From Prototheca cutis (lineage: Eukaryota > Chlorophyta > Trebouxiophyceae > Chlorellales > Chlorellaceae), in assembly GCA_002897115.2 (NCBI GenBank), contig BCIH01000005.1, forward strand, positions 659,786 through 723,785: a stretch of 64,000 nucleotides of DNA. The letters are read 5' to 3'. The notes under the pieces are model-generated. The model did not search any database, was not told the DNA's origin, and saw nothing but the letters and a program-made list of their open reading frames with translations. Below, in pieces: positions 25,378 through 36,506 of this stretch (positions are counted from its first letter, which is position 1; every line of letters starts with the position of its first letter). The translations under genes and the position numbers were made by a program.

Positions 25378-26502
25378 TCATGCATTTTTGTTCTTCTTGG
25401 GCCCCTTCTTGGACTTTGGAGCCTTGCTGCTGCTGCCGCTTTGCTGGTCGGGACCTGCTGCCTCACCTGCCACGTCGTCCGGGTGGATCTCCGGCGCCAG
25501 TGTGGCGCCCAGTGGCGGCATGCGCACGCAGACCACCAGCAAGAAGTCGCTGATCCACCGCAGGAACACAAAGCTTGCCACGTCGCCGAACAGCCAATAG
25601 ACCGTCGACAACGCAAACTGAACCATCTGTTGATGAGTTTTGGAGTTGGGCGGATGGAGGTGCTGTCATTAGGGTTTGGTTGCACTGTTTCTGGGGCGAG
25701 GCCTGTCTGTGGGGGCCTGTGACCGTCCGGCCTGCAGCGCTTGCATTCCGTCTGCCTTATCCAACAAGGCCCCCCCCCCCCCCCCGCACACACGCACCAC
25801 CATGGCCTTGACAAACTTGTTTGGGGTTTCCAGGTCCATGTGGGCCGGCAGGATGTGGTCCTCCCACACCATGGCGTATGCGGAGACATAGAAAATGGTG
25901 TAAGGTGCAAGCCCTAGCAGGAACTCACGCCAGAAGCGGCGGCCGTCGTCCGGAATGTCTCGCAGCGCGGCCACCCCAATCGACCCGTGCTGGACGTTCC
26001 ACTCCTTCTCGGCCAGCAGCCACCTGGAGAGATTGGCGGGAAATAGTTTTGGTGCACTGAAATGGGGTCATAGGTCGATCATGCAGCCAGTCAACTCACC
26101 AGTGTATCGATATGCCCATTCCTCGGCCCCCAGCCCAACTGGACCCCACCTGCCCGCGTCGAAGACAAAGAGGAGGACAAAGCCCTCCAGCACAGCATTG
26201 CACAGGGGAAAGATGAGCAGGGACAGCTTGCTCAGGGGCCGGCCCATGCGGAATGCGCCCAGGTACAGGGGCATTCGGAGAAAGGCGATCGCGGCCAGAG
26301 CACCCACCAGGGTGTACACCCCCGTGCGGGACTGCAGCGCGGGCGGGGCCTTGGCCGTGCTGAGCAGCAGGTCCCAATACCCCAGGCTCCCTGCAGCCGC
26401 GCCAAAGGCCCAGTACAGCAGCAGGATTTCCCAGGCGCGGCTCCTGCCACCAGGGTAGGTGCCCTGCCCGGCACTGGCCGGTTGCTGCTTGTAGAGCAGC
26501 AT
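25378..26502 (-). CDS. Unidentified multi-pass membrane protein with basic C-terminus
   Basis: No family was recognised. Exon 1 runs from ATG 26502 (MLLYKQQPASAGQG) and holds about four hydrophobic segments, including ILLLYWAFGAAAGSLGYWDL, TGVYTLVGALAAIAF and LLIFPLCNAVLEGFVLLFVF. A second exon (about 26020-25800) carries WNVQHGSIGVAALRDIPDD and FLLGLAPYTIFYVSAYAMVW. A third (about 25626-25378) has ALSTVYWLFGDVASFVF and FLLVVCVRMPP, then an acidic linker and a Lys/Ser-rich tail (KAPKSKKGPKKNKNA). The stop is at 25378. About seven membrane segments are expected. A G-run on the coding strand (plus-strand poly-C, 25770-25785) sits in intron 2. An upstream in-frame Met-like codon at 26622 is possible, but its sequence is Cys-rich and unconvincing. 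It is divergent from TDP1 with about 390 bases between starts. Confidence 0.65.
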
Positions 26503-26893
26503 GGTGCCAGAGTCCAGAAAGCACAATTCGGGTAATACAGGAATATTTACAATGCACGCATAGCAATTGCATCCCGGTGTTGGCCTGCATGCAGCATCGC
26601 TGCATCGGGGGCCTGGTCCCACGGGAGGAATCTTTCGGAGGGGGACTCGTCGAGGAGCCGTCGGGATGTCGTGGGGATCTTACCCGGAGCAGGGCTCAGG
26701 GCGGCATTCCCCATACAATGCATGCAGGGAGTTCACACCCCAATTCTTCAGTTCAATATCTTACCGGACCAATGTCATGACTTTTCATGCTTCGTTTGTG
26801 ACTACTGATTGTGGAGGATCTTTCGACATGAAGCATTGACGGGACAGATCACCGAGCGCGGTGGAGTCCGTAACCTGGGCGTGCCTGCCTCCG
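26503..26893. promoter_or_regulatory. Divergent intergenic region membrane protein / TDP1
   Basis: About 390 bases between two outward-facing start codons. It must contain both promoters; no motif is recognised with confidence. Confidence 0.45.
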
Positions 26894-29800
26894 ATGAGCA
26901 AGAGGGCTGCCTCGCCAGAGGTGGTCGATCTGACATCCAGCAAAGCACATCGATGTGATAGCGGAAATGACAAGACTCGACAGGATGAGGCCAGTTCTGC
27001 GGGGCGGCCATGGCCGGACACACCGTTCCACCTCATGCGCAGTGGGATGCTCCAGGGGCCCTGGCCCAATCACGGGGCCCTGGCCATGCGGCTGGGCGAC
27101 ATTGTCAGAGGACCCATGGAATGGTGCTTTGTTTCCAACTATGTAAGGCCGCGGTGGTGTGCCCTCGGGTTGGGAGGTGCATTCTGGGTCCTGAACACAC
27201 AGATGGCGGCTGGTTTGGTGAGGCTGTCGGTGCAGCAATGAGCAGTTGACTTGAGCAGGTTGGAGGCAAGACCAATCTAGCAACGGCCCCTTCACAGCAA
27301 TTGTTCAACGAACCCTGCAGATGCTGGACCTGTCATGGCTGTTGAGCGCATGCCCGGATCTGGCCAAGGCCGGACAAATCTTCCTTGTCCACGGCGAAGG
27401 GCCTGACAGGTGCAGGGGATTTGAACTGTGCCTTTGCAGTGCATGCTTCTGTGCTGGATGCTGTTTCTGACATACATGTGCAACTTGTGAATGCGTGATC
27501 CACTACCATGCAGTCCTCTGCACCCGGCCTTTGGTCACAAACATTCTAAAGCCCACCGGCCAATCATGCGCTCCGAGAATCCCACAGGGCGGCGGCAGTG
27601 CTACGGGATGTGGCGCGAGGGGGACTTCAGGGAAGGACAGTCGTGCACCAACCGCGACTGCCCATCCCTTATGGCACCCACCACAGGTCTGCATTCGGTG
27701 TGCACTGTGGTGGCGGCATCCTGTTGCCAATGGGTTGCTAATATGAATTGCAGGCTGGCTCTCTCCGGAGGGAATGGGTCCTTGTTTGCAGGGAGCCTAG
27801 TTGTGTGTGTGTGTGTGTGTGCGTGTGCGCGCGCGCGCGCGCGCGAACTCTAATGACAGGATTTGCTCTCCATGGATGGTGCGCACACATTCTAGACCCA
27901 CCCACCCCCTCATATACACAGCCGGCCCCCGAGAAACCTCACCCCAGGGGTGCTCCCTCTCCTCACACAACTGCAGCAAGGCGTTTCTCATCAAGTACCA
28001 CAACGGGCTCCGGGTCATCGTGCACACAGCAAACCTGATTTATCCAGATTGCAACAACAAGACCCAGTCAGTGTATATCCAAGACTTTCCGGGCCTTTGC
28101 GATGCAGGGCTCCCCCAGGAGGATCACTCGACTCAAAACCCATCCAAGTTTGGGGCCGCCCTGACCACATACATAACCGCGCTGGGCCTGCCGACCACGG
28201 CCCACAAGTCCGTCCTGGGAGCCCTGCGCTCACATGACTTTTCCGCCGCGCGCGTCGCGTTGATTGCTTCTGTCCCGGGCTATCACCAACTCGGTGAGTT
28301 TGGGCCGATGGAACGCTGGTGTGGGTTGTGCAACTCCCTTTTTGTCAACTGATCCCTGACGTGGGAGAAAATGTTCCGTCCAAAGTCCAAGGAGCGCGAT
28401 ACACCTCATTTCCTCCTTGTGTACGGCTCCCGAATCTTCAGACGCGAGCTCCCAGACATTATGGGGACATCTGGCGCTGCGAGCGGCGCTGGAGAGCGAC
28501 GAGACCCTGCAGAAGAAATTACAAAACTGGCCAAACCTGTCCGGCCTGCTGGCCCAGTTTAGCAGCCTGGGCTCTGTGAGTGAAAAGTGGCTGGACGAAC
28601 TGGCCTGGTCGGCTGGCTGCAAAGGCGTGCCTGTGACCCTGGTCTGGCCCACGGTTCGCCAGGTGGCGCAGAGCATGGAAGGCTGGGCTGCAGGACGCAG
28701 CATCCCGGGGCCCGAGAAGAACGTCAGCAAGCCCTTTCTCCAAAGACTCTACAACAAGTATGCTGGTGTGGACTGCGGATATACTGGAGGGTGGGCCTGT
28801 GAGGCATATACCTGGAGCGTGATGTTCCGTGCATCAACTACCACACACCTGGGCCCCCAATCGATAATGCAACAAGCACTAACACAAACAATGTCGTAGA
28901 TGGGACGGGGAGCCCGTGCTACGGAGCCTGCTCATGCCGCACATCAAGTCGTACTGCCGATTTGACCCCGAAAGTCAGGAGGTGCCCTGGTTCCTGACAG
29001 CTTCCCACAACCTCTCCCAGGTCAGCTTGCGTAGGGGTGGGGAGTTGGAGCGGGTGGCAGGCGGGGTGATGGGTGCGTGAGCTCCAAGCCATGTGTGGCT
29101 GCCAATGCCATGTATCTGACGGTGATCCCAGCCCCAAAGCGACTGTCAGACCTGGCTCCGGCCATACCGTGACCTTGGCATGACCCCCACGTGCCCTCCT
29201 CAGGCGGCCTGGGGCGTGCTGCAGAAGCACGGCAAGCAGTTGATGATCCGGAGCTATGAGCTTGGTGTGCTGCACCTCCCCGGCCTGGAAGCAGCGTACC
29301 TGGCTTCGCCTCACCGTGGATACGACGCAATCTCGGCGACCTGCACACGCAAGCCCATCCCAGGTGGGTGGGGACTTTGTCAGGGGACCTGACATGCAGT
29401 GGTGAATTGTAGCTTGGCGGGGGCGCGAATTGCAGATTGACACCAGCAGAACCTCAACGTTCACGGTGCAGTGTGCAGAGGAAGCAGGGCTGGTACCCAC
29501 CTTGTGGTTCCATGGTTCATTTCGTCACCAACAAACACTGCCAGATCCCAATCCACGCTTCAGCCCATGCACCAACCGTGTGCGCCGTGCAGGTGTGTCT
29601 GCGAAGCGCTTGTTCTTCGCTGCCTGGAGGATGGGCCGGGACTCGCGGGAGCCCACCAACGCCTCATGGGAGCCCTGCATCGAGGAAGAAACTGACGATG
29701 GAGCCGCCGGGCCAGTGGTTCGAGTGCCGTTGCCAATCCCCTATGCACTGCCGCCGCCGGCGTACGCTCCCGGCGACGTGCCGTGGGCTGTGGACGTGGG

Positions 29801-29936
29801 CTGGCCGGGTCGTGACCGCCACGGCGCCACACTGCTCGAGGCGGTTGGATTTTTCTACGGGTGGCAGGAGGGCGACGACTGGCTCGCAAGAACAACAGCC
29901 ATGCGGGAGGAGCTGCAGCGCAGTAGAGGCTTCTGA
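26894..29936 (+). CDS. TDP1: Tyrosyl-DNA phosphodiesterase 1
   Basis: DNA-repair enzyme of the phospholipase D superfamily that removes topoisomerase-1 peptides and other adducts from DNA 3' ends. Exon 1 (26894-27142) has PEVVDLTSS, a SUMO-interaction-like motif, and later WPDTPFHLM. Exon 27321-27409 has [14 protein letters not shown] and IFLVHGEG. An exon ending at 27686 reads [15 protein letters not shown] and joins at 27977 to [20 protein letters not shown], making the first HxK motif (HHSK). The second is [11 protein letters not shown] (about 28935), followed by [13 protein letters not shown] and AAWGVLQK. The C-terminal exon has [10 protein letters not shown], matching the family end, and stops at 29936. 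Both catalytic His/Lys pairs are present, so activity is expected. The intron at 27687-27976 holds a TG/CG tract. Exact borders of exons around 27590 and 28300-28450 are estimates. Confidence 0.93.
27802..27845. repeat. Alternating TG/CG tract in TDP1 intron
   Basis: A run of TG dinucleotides passing into CG dinucleotides (44 bases), between the two exons that build the first HKD motif. Alternating purine-pyrimidine of this kind can adopt Z-DNA. Confidence 0.9.
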
Positions 29937-30485
29937 TGGCCTCTTTTGGCTGCCAGGGAGGCTCATTGGTAAAATTGACGGCCATTGGGAATAGTGTTCT
30001 TGACATTCGACTGCAGATGTTGTCGGGCCTGCAATGTTCAAGGCGTCAATGGCCCAAGCTCCCCTTCCCTGGAAGGAGGCGCCGGAGGCGCCTGCTGCGG
30101 CACCGCGGTGCCAGCCGACATTGAATGGGTTTCGGTTTCACCAGTGACGCCTCTGTGCCACTGACCAGTGCACACAAATGACAGAGGCACCCGTCCTGCG
30201 CTCGGACTGGGTGCTTTCATACCCATAATCCCAAAGGAAAACGGCGACCGCCTCGGCGGCAGAGGGAGGTGGCGCTGTGGGTTTTAAACCTGTGGACTGG
30301 GGGGTAGCCACGCGGCACGGAAGCACTGCACCAAGGCCTGCGCTGAGCCAGGCAGGATGGCAGCCAGGCATCAATAACTATCATGACATGGTAGGGCAGA
30401 TGAACCCGTGTTCCGGCGTGTCATGCTGCGTGCTTTCCTGCCAGAGGGCATGCGACCCATCGCCAGGTGCCTGACCCTTCTGTAG
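29937..30485. other. Intergenic region TDP1 to unidentified gene
   Basis: About 550 bases with a short GC-rich palindrome-like stretch near 30060-30100 (GGCGCCGGAGGCGCC core). No gene seen. Confidence 0.4.
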
Positions 30486-31442
30486 ATGACCACCGAGGAT
30501 TTTTTCGTCGTCAGGGTCGATGCCTCACCTTCCAGCACCGCTGTCCCGGGCGGTAGCTTTGTGACCGTGGAGTCGGGCCCGCACCAGAGCCTGGAGCGAG
30601 CCATGCATTCCCTGGCCAATCCCCGACTGCGGGTGGGCGGGTGGTCATGGTGGAGGCCCTGGTTGCTGTGTTTGGGGGAAAAGCCTGCCGTGCCCACCAT
30701 GTGCATGGCATCAGTCAATGCCTGTCAGTCTACACTGAACAACCTCTACCTTCCAATGCAACGGCAGGCTCATGTGCTGCCAGACATTGTATTCCTGCCC
30801 AACAGCGTCACGGTATGGCTCAAGGATGAGCCGGCGCCTGCCAAACCACGCATGGTCATCACGGGGACCAGCCTCGCACAGGCCCGAACGCAGCAACGGT
30901 GCGTGGTGCTGAGAGGAAGGAGATTTGTTTGTATTATTTTTGGGGGGGCATGGGTGGCAGGGTGTGGTGGGTATGGGTGTCCATGTGTGCGTGTACGTGT
31001 GTTCACATGTGTGCACATATGTGTGAATGCACCTCCATGCATGCGCGGGGAGATGTCTTACAGCTGTGCTGTGGCTCCACGGTACACGACGCCATGCATC
31101 AACCAACCAAGCAGCACTACCTCCATCTGATGCTCGGTCGACTCCACGCCACCCTCACCTGGCAGGGAGCTGCCTGGGCCTGGAAACAGGGCGATGCACA
31201 AGAGCACAGAGCGGCGGGGAGACGGCGAGGCAGTTCACGTTTCCCGAGCACGAAACGCTGACTTGCCCTCTCCCAGCAACCCAACACACGTCGAGCGTGC
31301 CGGGCCCCGCCGGACGGATCTGGCGCTGCTGTCGCCGAGCCTCGCGACGCCAGCGCAGCGGCCGGCAGAGCACATGCGCCGGTCGTCGCCAGAGCTCACG
31401 CCACGCATCCTGGAACCGACGTGGGCGGAGGGGACGCCATAG
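30486..31442 (+). CDS. Unidentified protein, several small exons
   Basis: Not recognised. ATG 30486 starts MTTEDFFVVRVDASPSS, a plausible folded N-terminus to a GT donor near 30630. A second exon after 30771 reads AHVLPDIVFLPNSVTVWLKD and PRMVITGTSLAQARTQQR, ending at a GTGCGT donor near 30899. A later exon probably near 31194-31442 ends SSPELTPRILEPTWAEGTP, a disordered tail. The middle (30900-31190) is unclear and has no obvious exon. Splice-like donors and frame continuity are the only support; the product could not be matched to any family. Confidence 0.4.
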
Positions 31443-31853
31443 TAGTTGGCGGCGGCGGCGCGGACGTGGACCCAAACGAACCTCACCACTGCATCAATGT
31501 GCCTTGACAGTCGCTGAAACAGACTCGCGATACATCTTGTGTTTTTCCTTTGTCTTGCATTTCTTCCGGTCTGCCCGTTGCTGAAATGTAAAAAAATAAA
31601 CGTCTGGGGGCCATCTGTGCGTCCCCGTCAGCGGCTGGCGTCACGTAAGGCGAGGTGGCGAATGTCGGCGACCCGGCACGTCACGTTCCGACACGGGGCC
31701 ACGAGGGCATCGAAAACAGTGACCCGGTATAAACACGCTAGACAGTCCCTGACATCTTACCATTGTTCTGTTTGTGATTCTACAAGCATACCATCTTGGC
31801 GTCTCTGCACGTCGAGAGCTCATCCCGGTGGTAACCAGCACCAGCCTAGGCGG

Positions 31854-34307
31854 ATGGCCCGTCGTATGGAGGTCCTGCGGGGCCAGCTGGCCAGCCCGGC
31901 GTCCCAGGAGACGGAAATGCTGACTCCAGACCCAACTTCGGCACGTGCACACCGCCAGCTTCCCCGCTTCGACGTCGGGGTGATGGAGCGGTACCTTGAC
32001 CCCGACCACGGGCTTAAGGAGGAGGTGTACGGCATCTTCCGTGAGCATCCGGAGCTGCTCGTCAAGGAGCTGGAGGCTCTGACCAAGGAGGAGCATCGCG
32101 AGCTGGTGCGGCGTTGCCTGCGGGCCCTGCTGGCCGGTGGGCAGAGCCCCTTGAGCCTGCTGGCAACCGATCCCAAGACCTACTTTTACCTGGCCGAGCT
32201 GCTGGCCATGGTGGATCTGAGCCTGGCCATCAAGATGGGCGTGCAGTACAGCCTGTGGGGTGGCTCCATCATCAACCTGGGCACCGAGCGCCATAAGCGC
32301 AAGTACTTTCACGACATCGACGTCTTCAACCTGCCCGGTAGGCCTGGGTGGCGGGGTCTTGGTAGGCGGGAGTCTGCGGACCCACATGCTTGTCGTCCAC
32401 ACAACTCGCGCAGTCCCCCCCCCCCTTACGCCGTCTCCAAGAACAAAACAGTAGTAGTAGTAATAACAATAAATGAGCCCACCCACCACTCCCAACCACA
32501 ACTGACAAAAGGATGTTTTGCGATGACGGAGTTGGGCCACGGTTCGAACGTGGCAGCGCTGCAGACCGAGGCGGTTCTGGACGTCGCGACGGACGAGTGG
32601 GTGATCAGCACGCCCGACGACGGCGCGCTCAAGTGGTGGATCGGCAACGCCGCGGAGGACGGCCTCGCTGCCACGGTGTTTGCACGCTTGAAAATCCCGT
32701 CAGTCACGCATGACGGGACCATGGACGACCACGGCGTGCATGCCTTTGTCGTGCCCATTCGCACTGCTCCCGGCGTGGTCGCCCCCGGTGTGGAAATCCA
32801 GGACTGCGGGTACAAGGTCGGGCTCAACGGCGTCGATAACGGGTCCATCCGGTTCACGGGCGTGCGCGTGCCACGTGGCAATTTGCTGGACCGATTCGCG
32901 ACCGTCGACCGGTCGGGGCGGTACAGCTCGCCGCTCCCATCCGCCGGCCGGCGGTTTGCCGCGACGCTGGGCGAGCTGACTGGCGGACGCGTGGGGCTGG
33001 TGTCCAGCAGTCTGGGCGTGCTGAGGGGCGCGCTCACCATCGCGGTGCGGTACTCGGCGCAGCGTCAGCAGTTTGCCCCCGCGCCGGGGGCGCCCGAGGT
33101 GGCGGTGCTGGACTACCCCAGCCAGCAGGCACGACTCCTTCCCGTGCTCGCGGCCTGCTACGCGCTGGGCGCGGCCAAGGACCTGCTGGTTGCCAAGTAC
33201 GCGGAGATGAAGCGCACGCGCGACGAGGCACTGATGGCCGACGTCCACGCGTTGTCCGCGGGCCTCAAGGCCGTGACCACGGGGGTCACGGCCGCCGCGC
33301 TGTCCACGGCGCGCGAGTGCTGCGGCGGGCACGGCTACGCGGCGGCCAACCGCCTGGGCGCACTCCGCTCCGACCACGACATCTTCCAGACATTCGAGGG
33401 AGATAACACTGTGCTGCTGCAGCAGCTGGCGGGCCTGCTCCTCAAGGAGTACAAGGCCAGCTTCCACGGGTCGCCCCTGGCGGTGTCGTGGTCCTACCTC
33501 CGCACCGCGGTGGGAGACGCCCTCCCGGCAAACCCCATCACCGCCCACGACACCTCGCCCCGCAGGCTCCGCGACCCGGCCTTCCTCGCCGCCGCGCTGC
33601 GCCACCGCACCACGCGCCTCCTCCGCACCGTCGCCCTTCGCCTGCGCAAGCACACGCGGCGCCTGGGGGCCTTTCACGCATGGAACCGCTGCCTCCTCCA
33701 CCTCTTGGTCAGGCGGCTGTTGGGAATCAGTTGTTTGTTTGAATGCATGTGTTTGTGTTTGTCAGTTTGGCGAGGGCAGCCTATTCAAGGAGTGCAGTCC
33801 CAACCAGGGCAAACGGCACAGCACCGGGTTGGAAAAAAGAAGATTCTCCCCTGCTCAAGCAACAAAAATTCCACCCCTCAAATAACAGTAACCTCCCCCC
33901 TTCCCCCCACACACACGCAAATCAACATACAGGATTTGGCACGGGCACACGTGGATCTGGTGGCGTACGAGGCACTGCAGGCAAAGGTGGTAGCCTGCCC
34001 CGACAAGGACTGCGGCAAATCACTCAAGGCACTGGCGGACCTGTACGCTCTCAGCGCCATCCAGGGCGACATCCTGTTTCGCAACGACGACTACGTTTCG
34101 GCGGACAAGGCCAAGGCCATCCAGCGCATGGTGGAGGCGCTGTGCGGCGAGCTGCGGGGCGTGGCGGTGCCGCTGGTCGATGCCTTTGGCATCCCGGACT
34201 TCATCCTCCGCGCGCCCATCGGCCTGGCCAGCGTGCAGCAAGACCCCTACGGCGAGTACCTGGCAGCCACGGGATGGGAAGTCCGCGAGGGGGCTGTTGC
34301 AGTCTGA
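31854..34307 (+). CDS. ACX2: Long-chain acyl-CoA oxidase (plant ACX2 type), peroxisomal
   Basis: FAD enzyme of the first step of peroxisomal beta-oxidation: long-chain acyl-CoA + O2 gives trans-2-enoyl-CoA + H2O2. Three exons with matching phases (31854-32337, 32512-33707, 33933-34307) give 684 residues, close to plant ACX2. Motifs: IKMGVQYSLWGGSIINLGTE, GCFAMTELGHGSNVAALQT, VEIQDCGYKVGLNGVDNG, ADVHALSAGLKAVTTG, ARECCGGHGYAAANRLG and DIFQTFEGDNTVLLQQLAG, which includes the catalytic-base Glu region. The N-terminus has RRMEVLRGQL, aligned with the PTS2 import signal of plant ACX2 (R-x6-H/Q-L type). ATG 31854 is chosen because it just precedes that signal; an upstream in-frame start near 31662 cannot be excluded. 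No PTS1 at the C-terminus. Confidence 0.95.
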   Translation: MARRMEVLRGQLASPASQETEMLTPDPTSARAHRQLPRFDVGVMERYLDPDHGLKEEVYGIFREHPELLVKELEALTKEEHRELVRRCLRALLAGGQSPLSLLATDPKTYFYLAELLAMVDLSLAIKMGVQYSLWGGSIINLGTERHKRKYFHDIDVFNLPGRPGWRGLGRRESADPHACRPHNSRSPPPPYAVSKNKTVVVVITINEPTHHSQPQLTKGCFAMTELGHGSNVAALQTEAVLDVATDEWVISTPDDGALKWWIGNAAEDGLAATVFARLKIPSVTHDGTMDDHGVHAFVVPIRTAPGVVAPGVEIQDCGYKVGLNGVDNGSIRFTGVRVPRGNLLDRFATVDRSGRYSSPLPSAGRRFAATLGELTGGRVGLVSSSLGVLRGALTIAVRYSAQRQQFAPAPGAPEVAVLDYPSQQARLLPVLAACYALGAAKDLLVAKYAEMKRTRDEALMADVHALSAGLKAVTTGVTAAALSTARECCGGHGYAAANRLGALRSDHDIFQTFEGDNTVLLQQLAGLLLKEYKASFHGSPLAVSWSYLRTAVGDALPANPITAHDTSPRRLRDPAFLAAALRHRTTRLLRTVALRLRKHTRRLGAFHAWNRCLLHLLVRRLLGISCLFECMCLCLSVWRGQPIQGVQSQPGQTAQHRVGKKKILPCSSNKNSTPQITVTSPLPPTHTQINIQDLARAHVDLVAYEALQAKVVACPDKDCGKSLKALADLYALSAIQGDILFRNDDYVSADKAKAIQRMVEALCGELRGVAVPLVDAFGIPDFILRAPIGLASVQQDPYGEYLAATGWEVREGAVAV

Positions 34308-34936
34308 TTTTTGTGCGGAGGCAGTGAGATGATCATGGTGCCCGTTGATAGATGGGGCTGTGGCCTGACATCCCGGTCGGCAGCAAAGTCTGCTTTTCCA
34401 CCCACAGATGGGTCTGTGGTCTATCCATTGGGTTCTTGGACCCGTCCATCCCCCGCAACAGCAGCGACACCACTTTCATTCTTTTAGTCCGGTTTTGTAG
34501 ACATAGATTTATGTGCAGTCGCTTGCATGTTCTCCTTCTCTCTCAGTTGTCATCATCGACAACCAAAAGGTGACCGGCTGCCCTGCGCAGGTTTTGACCG
34601 GCCCCGCTGGCTCACTGGGGTGCCTTGCCCGGGGACAAAGGGCCATGTGCAAACATATTGATCCCCCCCAGGCCCCCCACCGGCCTCACCCCACACCCAA
34701 TTCCTGAAAGTAGCTCTTTCATTTGCGTCTGTCCACAGACGCTCAACCCGCTCAGGCTGCACATTGGTAGCGAGAACATTTCAGCATACTGCTCTTCCTT
34801 GAGAATCGATAGCGTCCCCTGTAACCTCTTGAAGACAGTTCACAGTGCTGTCAATGATAGCCCTGGTGTGGCAGCGGGCCGGCGGACGAGAAGACCCACG
34901 GCCCCCAATTGCAACAGCGACGGACACGGCAGTCTT
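34308..34936. other. Intergenic region downstream of ACX2
   Basis: About 630 bases; presumed ACX2 3' UTR. No convincing coding sequence. Confidence 0.4.
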
Positions 34937-35188
34937 CTACGAATTCAGTTGGAGGGTCTGACTGGCATTGCCCAGGACTGCCTTGAGCACTCTTTCCGCA
35001 GCCAGTCTCCGCTCCGAACGGCACACGGCTCGAACGCTGACTGGCACTGTGCGCTGGACAGGCTCCTGAGTGGCATCGTTATCGACGATACCCCCCTGCC
35101 GTGGTCCCGCTTTCGCTGACCTCTCCGCCGCAAAGGATGCCGCCGTTCGGTGCAAAAACTCCCGATCTGCAATAGCAATGTGAGCCAT
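34937..35188 (-). CDS. Possible small hypothetical exon or gene
   Basis: An ATG-initiated open frame of 83 codons (start 35188; MAHIAIADREFLHRTAAS, then Arg/Ala-rich). Composition is protein-like, and the other strand also stays open. No family was recognised, and it could be chance in GC-rich DNA. Confidence 0.2.
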   Translation of the reverse strand: MAHIAIADREFLHRTAASFAAERSAKAGPRQGGIVDNDATQEPVQRTVPVSVRAVCRSERRLAAERVLKAVLGNASQTLQLNS

Positions 35189-35264
35189 GCCCTATGCATT
35201 TTATGAAAGTCTAGAGCTCAGAAATGCAGGAATTCATTCCTCCAGCCAGGACCCATTGTTGGCC

Positions 35265-36026
35265 TCATGCAAATCCCGAGAAAGGGGCCCCCAACCCTCC
35301 TAAAGTACCTTGTTCCTGCAGGGCTTGGAGCAGTTTTGCCCGACGGTACCCCACTGCCACGGCATCCAGGGACAGGTATCCCACCCCCGTGCCACAGGGG
35401 CTGGGGCCTTCGGCCCCAGTGGACTTGCCCTTGCCCATGGAGCTGGCAGCCGCCAGGGCCGCCAGGTGCTCGGCCATCATCTCCGTGAACTCCCCAAGCT
35501 CAATTTCGCCAGTCCCATCCTTGTCCACGCTGGCCAGCAGCGCGTCGATCCCAGATGCGCTGATGCTCAAGCCCAGCAGCTGCGGGGCAGTTGGTACAAT
35601 GATCAGTTTTTGGATGGGTGCAGCGGATGACCTTCACCTGTCCTTTGGATGCACGCCGCCAGCCTCCGGACCCATCGGGCAATATTGACGAACAAAGCTG
35701 CACAGGCACGAACAGTCTAGCGTTCTATCGAGCAAGCATCATCCTGGTTCAACTACCTTGAAGGCATCGGCAAGCTCATCGGCGTCGATCGAGCCCGAAC
35801 CATCGGCATCCATCATCTCGAAGCACATCGTGAGATCGGCGAGCTGGCCATCTGTGAGGTGAGGTCGCACGGTGCGTCCGTGAACGCGGAGCCACTTTCT
35901 CACCGAGCTGACCAGAAGTGGGGCAGCCTCCGAGAGTGTCCTTCCTGGATGACCATGCGCAGGAGAGGGCAGGGGAGTTCGTTCGAACACCTTGTCATCC
36001 CGGCGGCGCCGCCCCGCTTCCCGCAT
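35265..36026 (-). CDS. EF-hand calcium-binding protein
   Basis: Two exons, 36026-35757 and 35579-35265, about 194 residues. The first EF-hand loop is DADGSGSIDADE in exon 1; the second is DKDGTGEIELGE in exon 2. Both have Asp at positions 1 and 3, Gly at 6 and Glu at 12, so both should bind Ca2+. Exon 1 also has a helical lead (LVSSVRKWLRVHGRTV, LADLTMCFEMM). The C-terminus has an unassigned tail (GVGYLSLDAVAVGYRR ... LLQALQEQG). ATG 36026 (MREAGRRRRDDK) is the first ATG; a small intron within the N-terminal part is possible. It resembles calmodulin-like or centrin-like proteins but has only one recognisable pair of EF-hands. A Ca2+ sensor role is inferred. Confidence 0.7.
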
Positions 36027-36506
36027 TGCACTGGGTGTTATTGCCGAGCCACCAAATTCCACACAGAATTCGCATACCGTCTTTCATGAGTTGATGTGAC
36101 TATGCATGTACTCTCATGGCGTCAACAGGTGACTTGCAGTGCTGGCTGGACACTCATCTCACGGAGAGCTCCAGCCCAGTTTCGTCCGGCCTGCCACCAG
36201 CGAGTGACATGCTGCGTCGCTCCACTCTAGAATCGAGTTTTCACAGCGTATGGAGCGTGCAATGATCTCATGTTTTATTTATGGACATCCATGCCTGCAA
36301 CCCAGTTCCCTGCGATGTTCCTCGAGGTTGCATCCGCCCGACCCGCCTCGAGGACGGCTCCACACTCGTACGACACATGGCATTCCTCGCACCCTCGCCC
36401 TCCGTCCGTCCGGGTTCAGCTCCCGCTTTCTGTTTGAATAACACCCCCTCTTGAGCGTTACACGCAATCCTGCCCCCGGCAAATACCAAAACGATCTATT
36501 CGCATT

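Noticed and set aside
27491..27690. Cys-bearing frame reading [16 protein letters not shown], at first taken for a zinc finger in TDP1
   Set aside because: The true exon is in another frame, giving [11 protein letters not shown] that joins the HKD motif.
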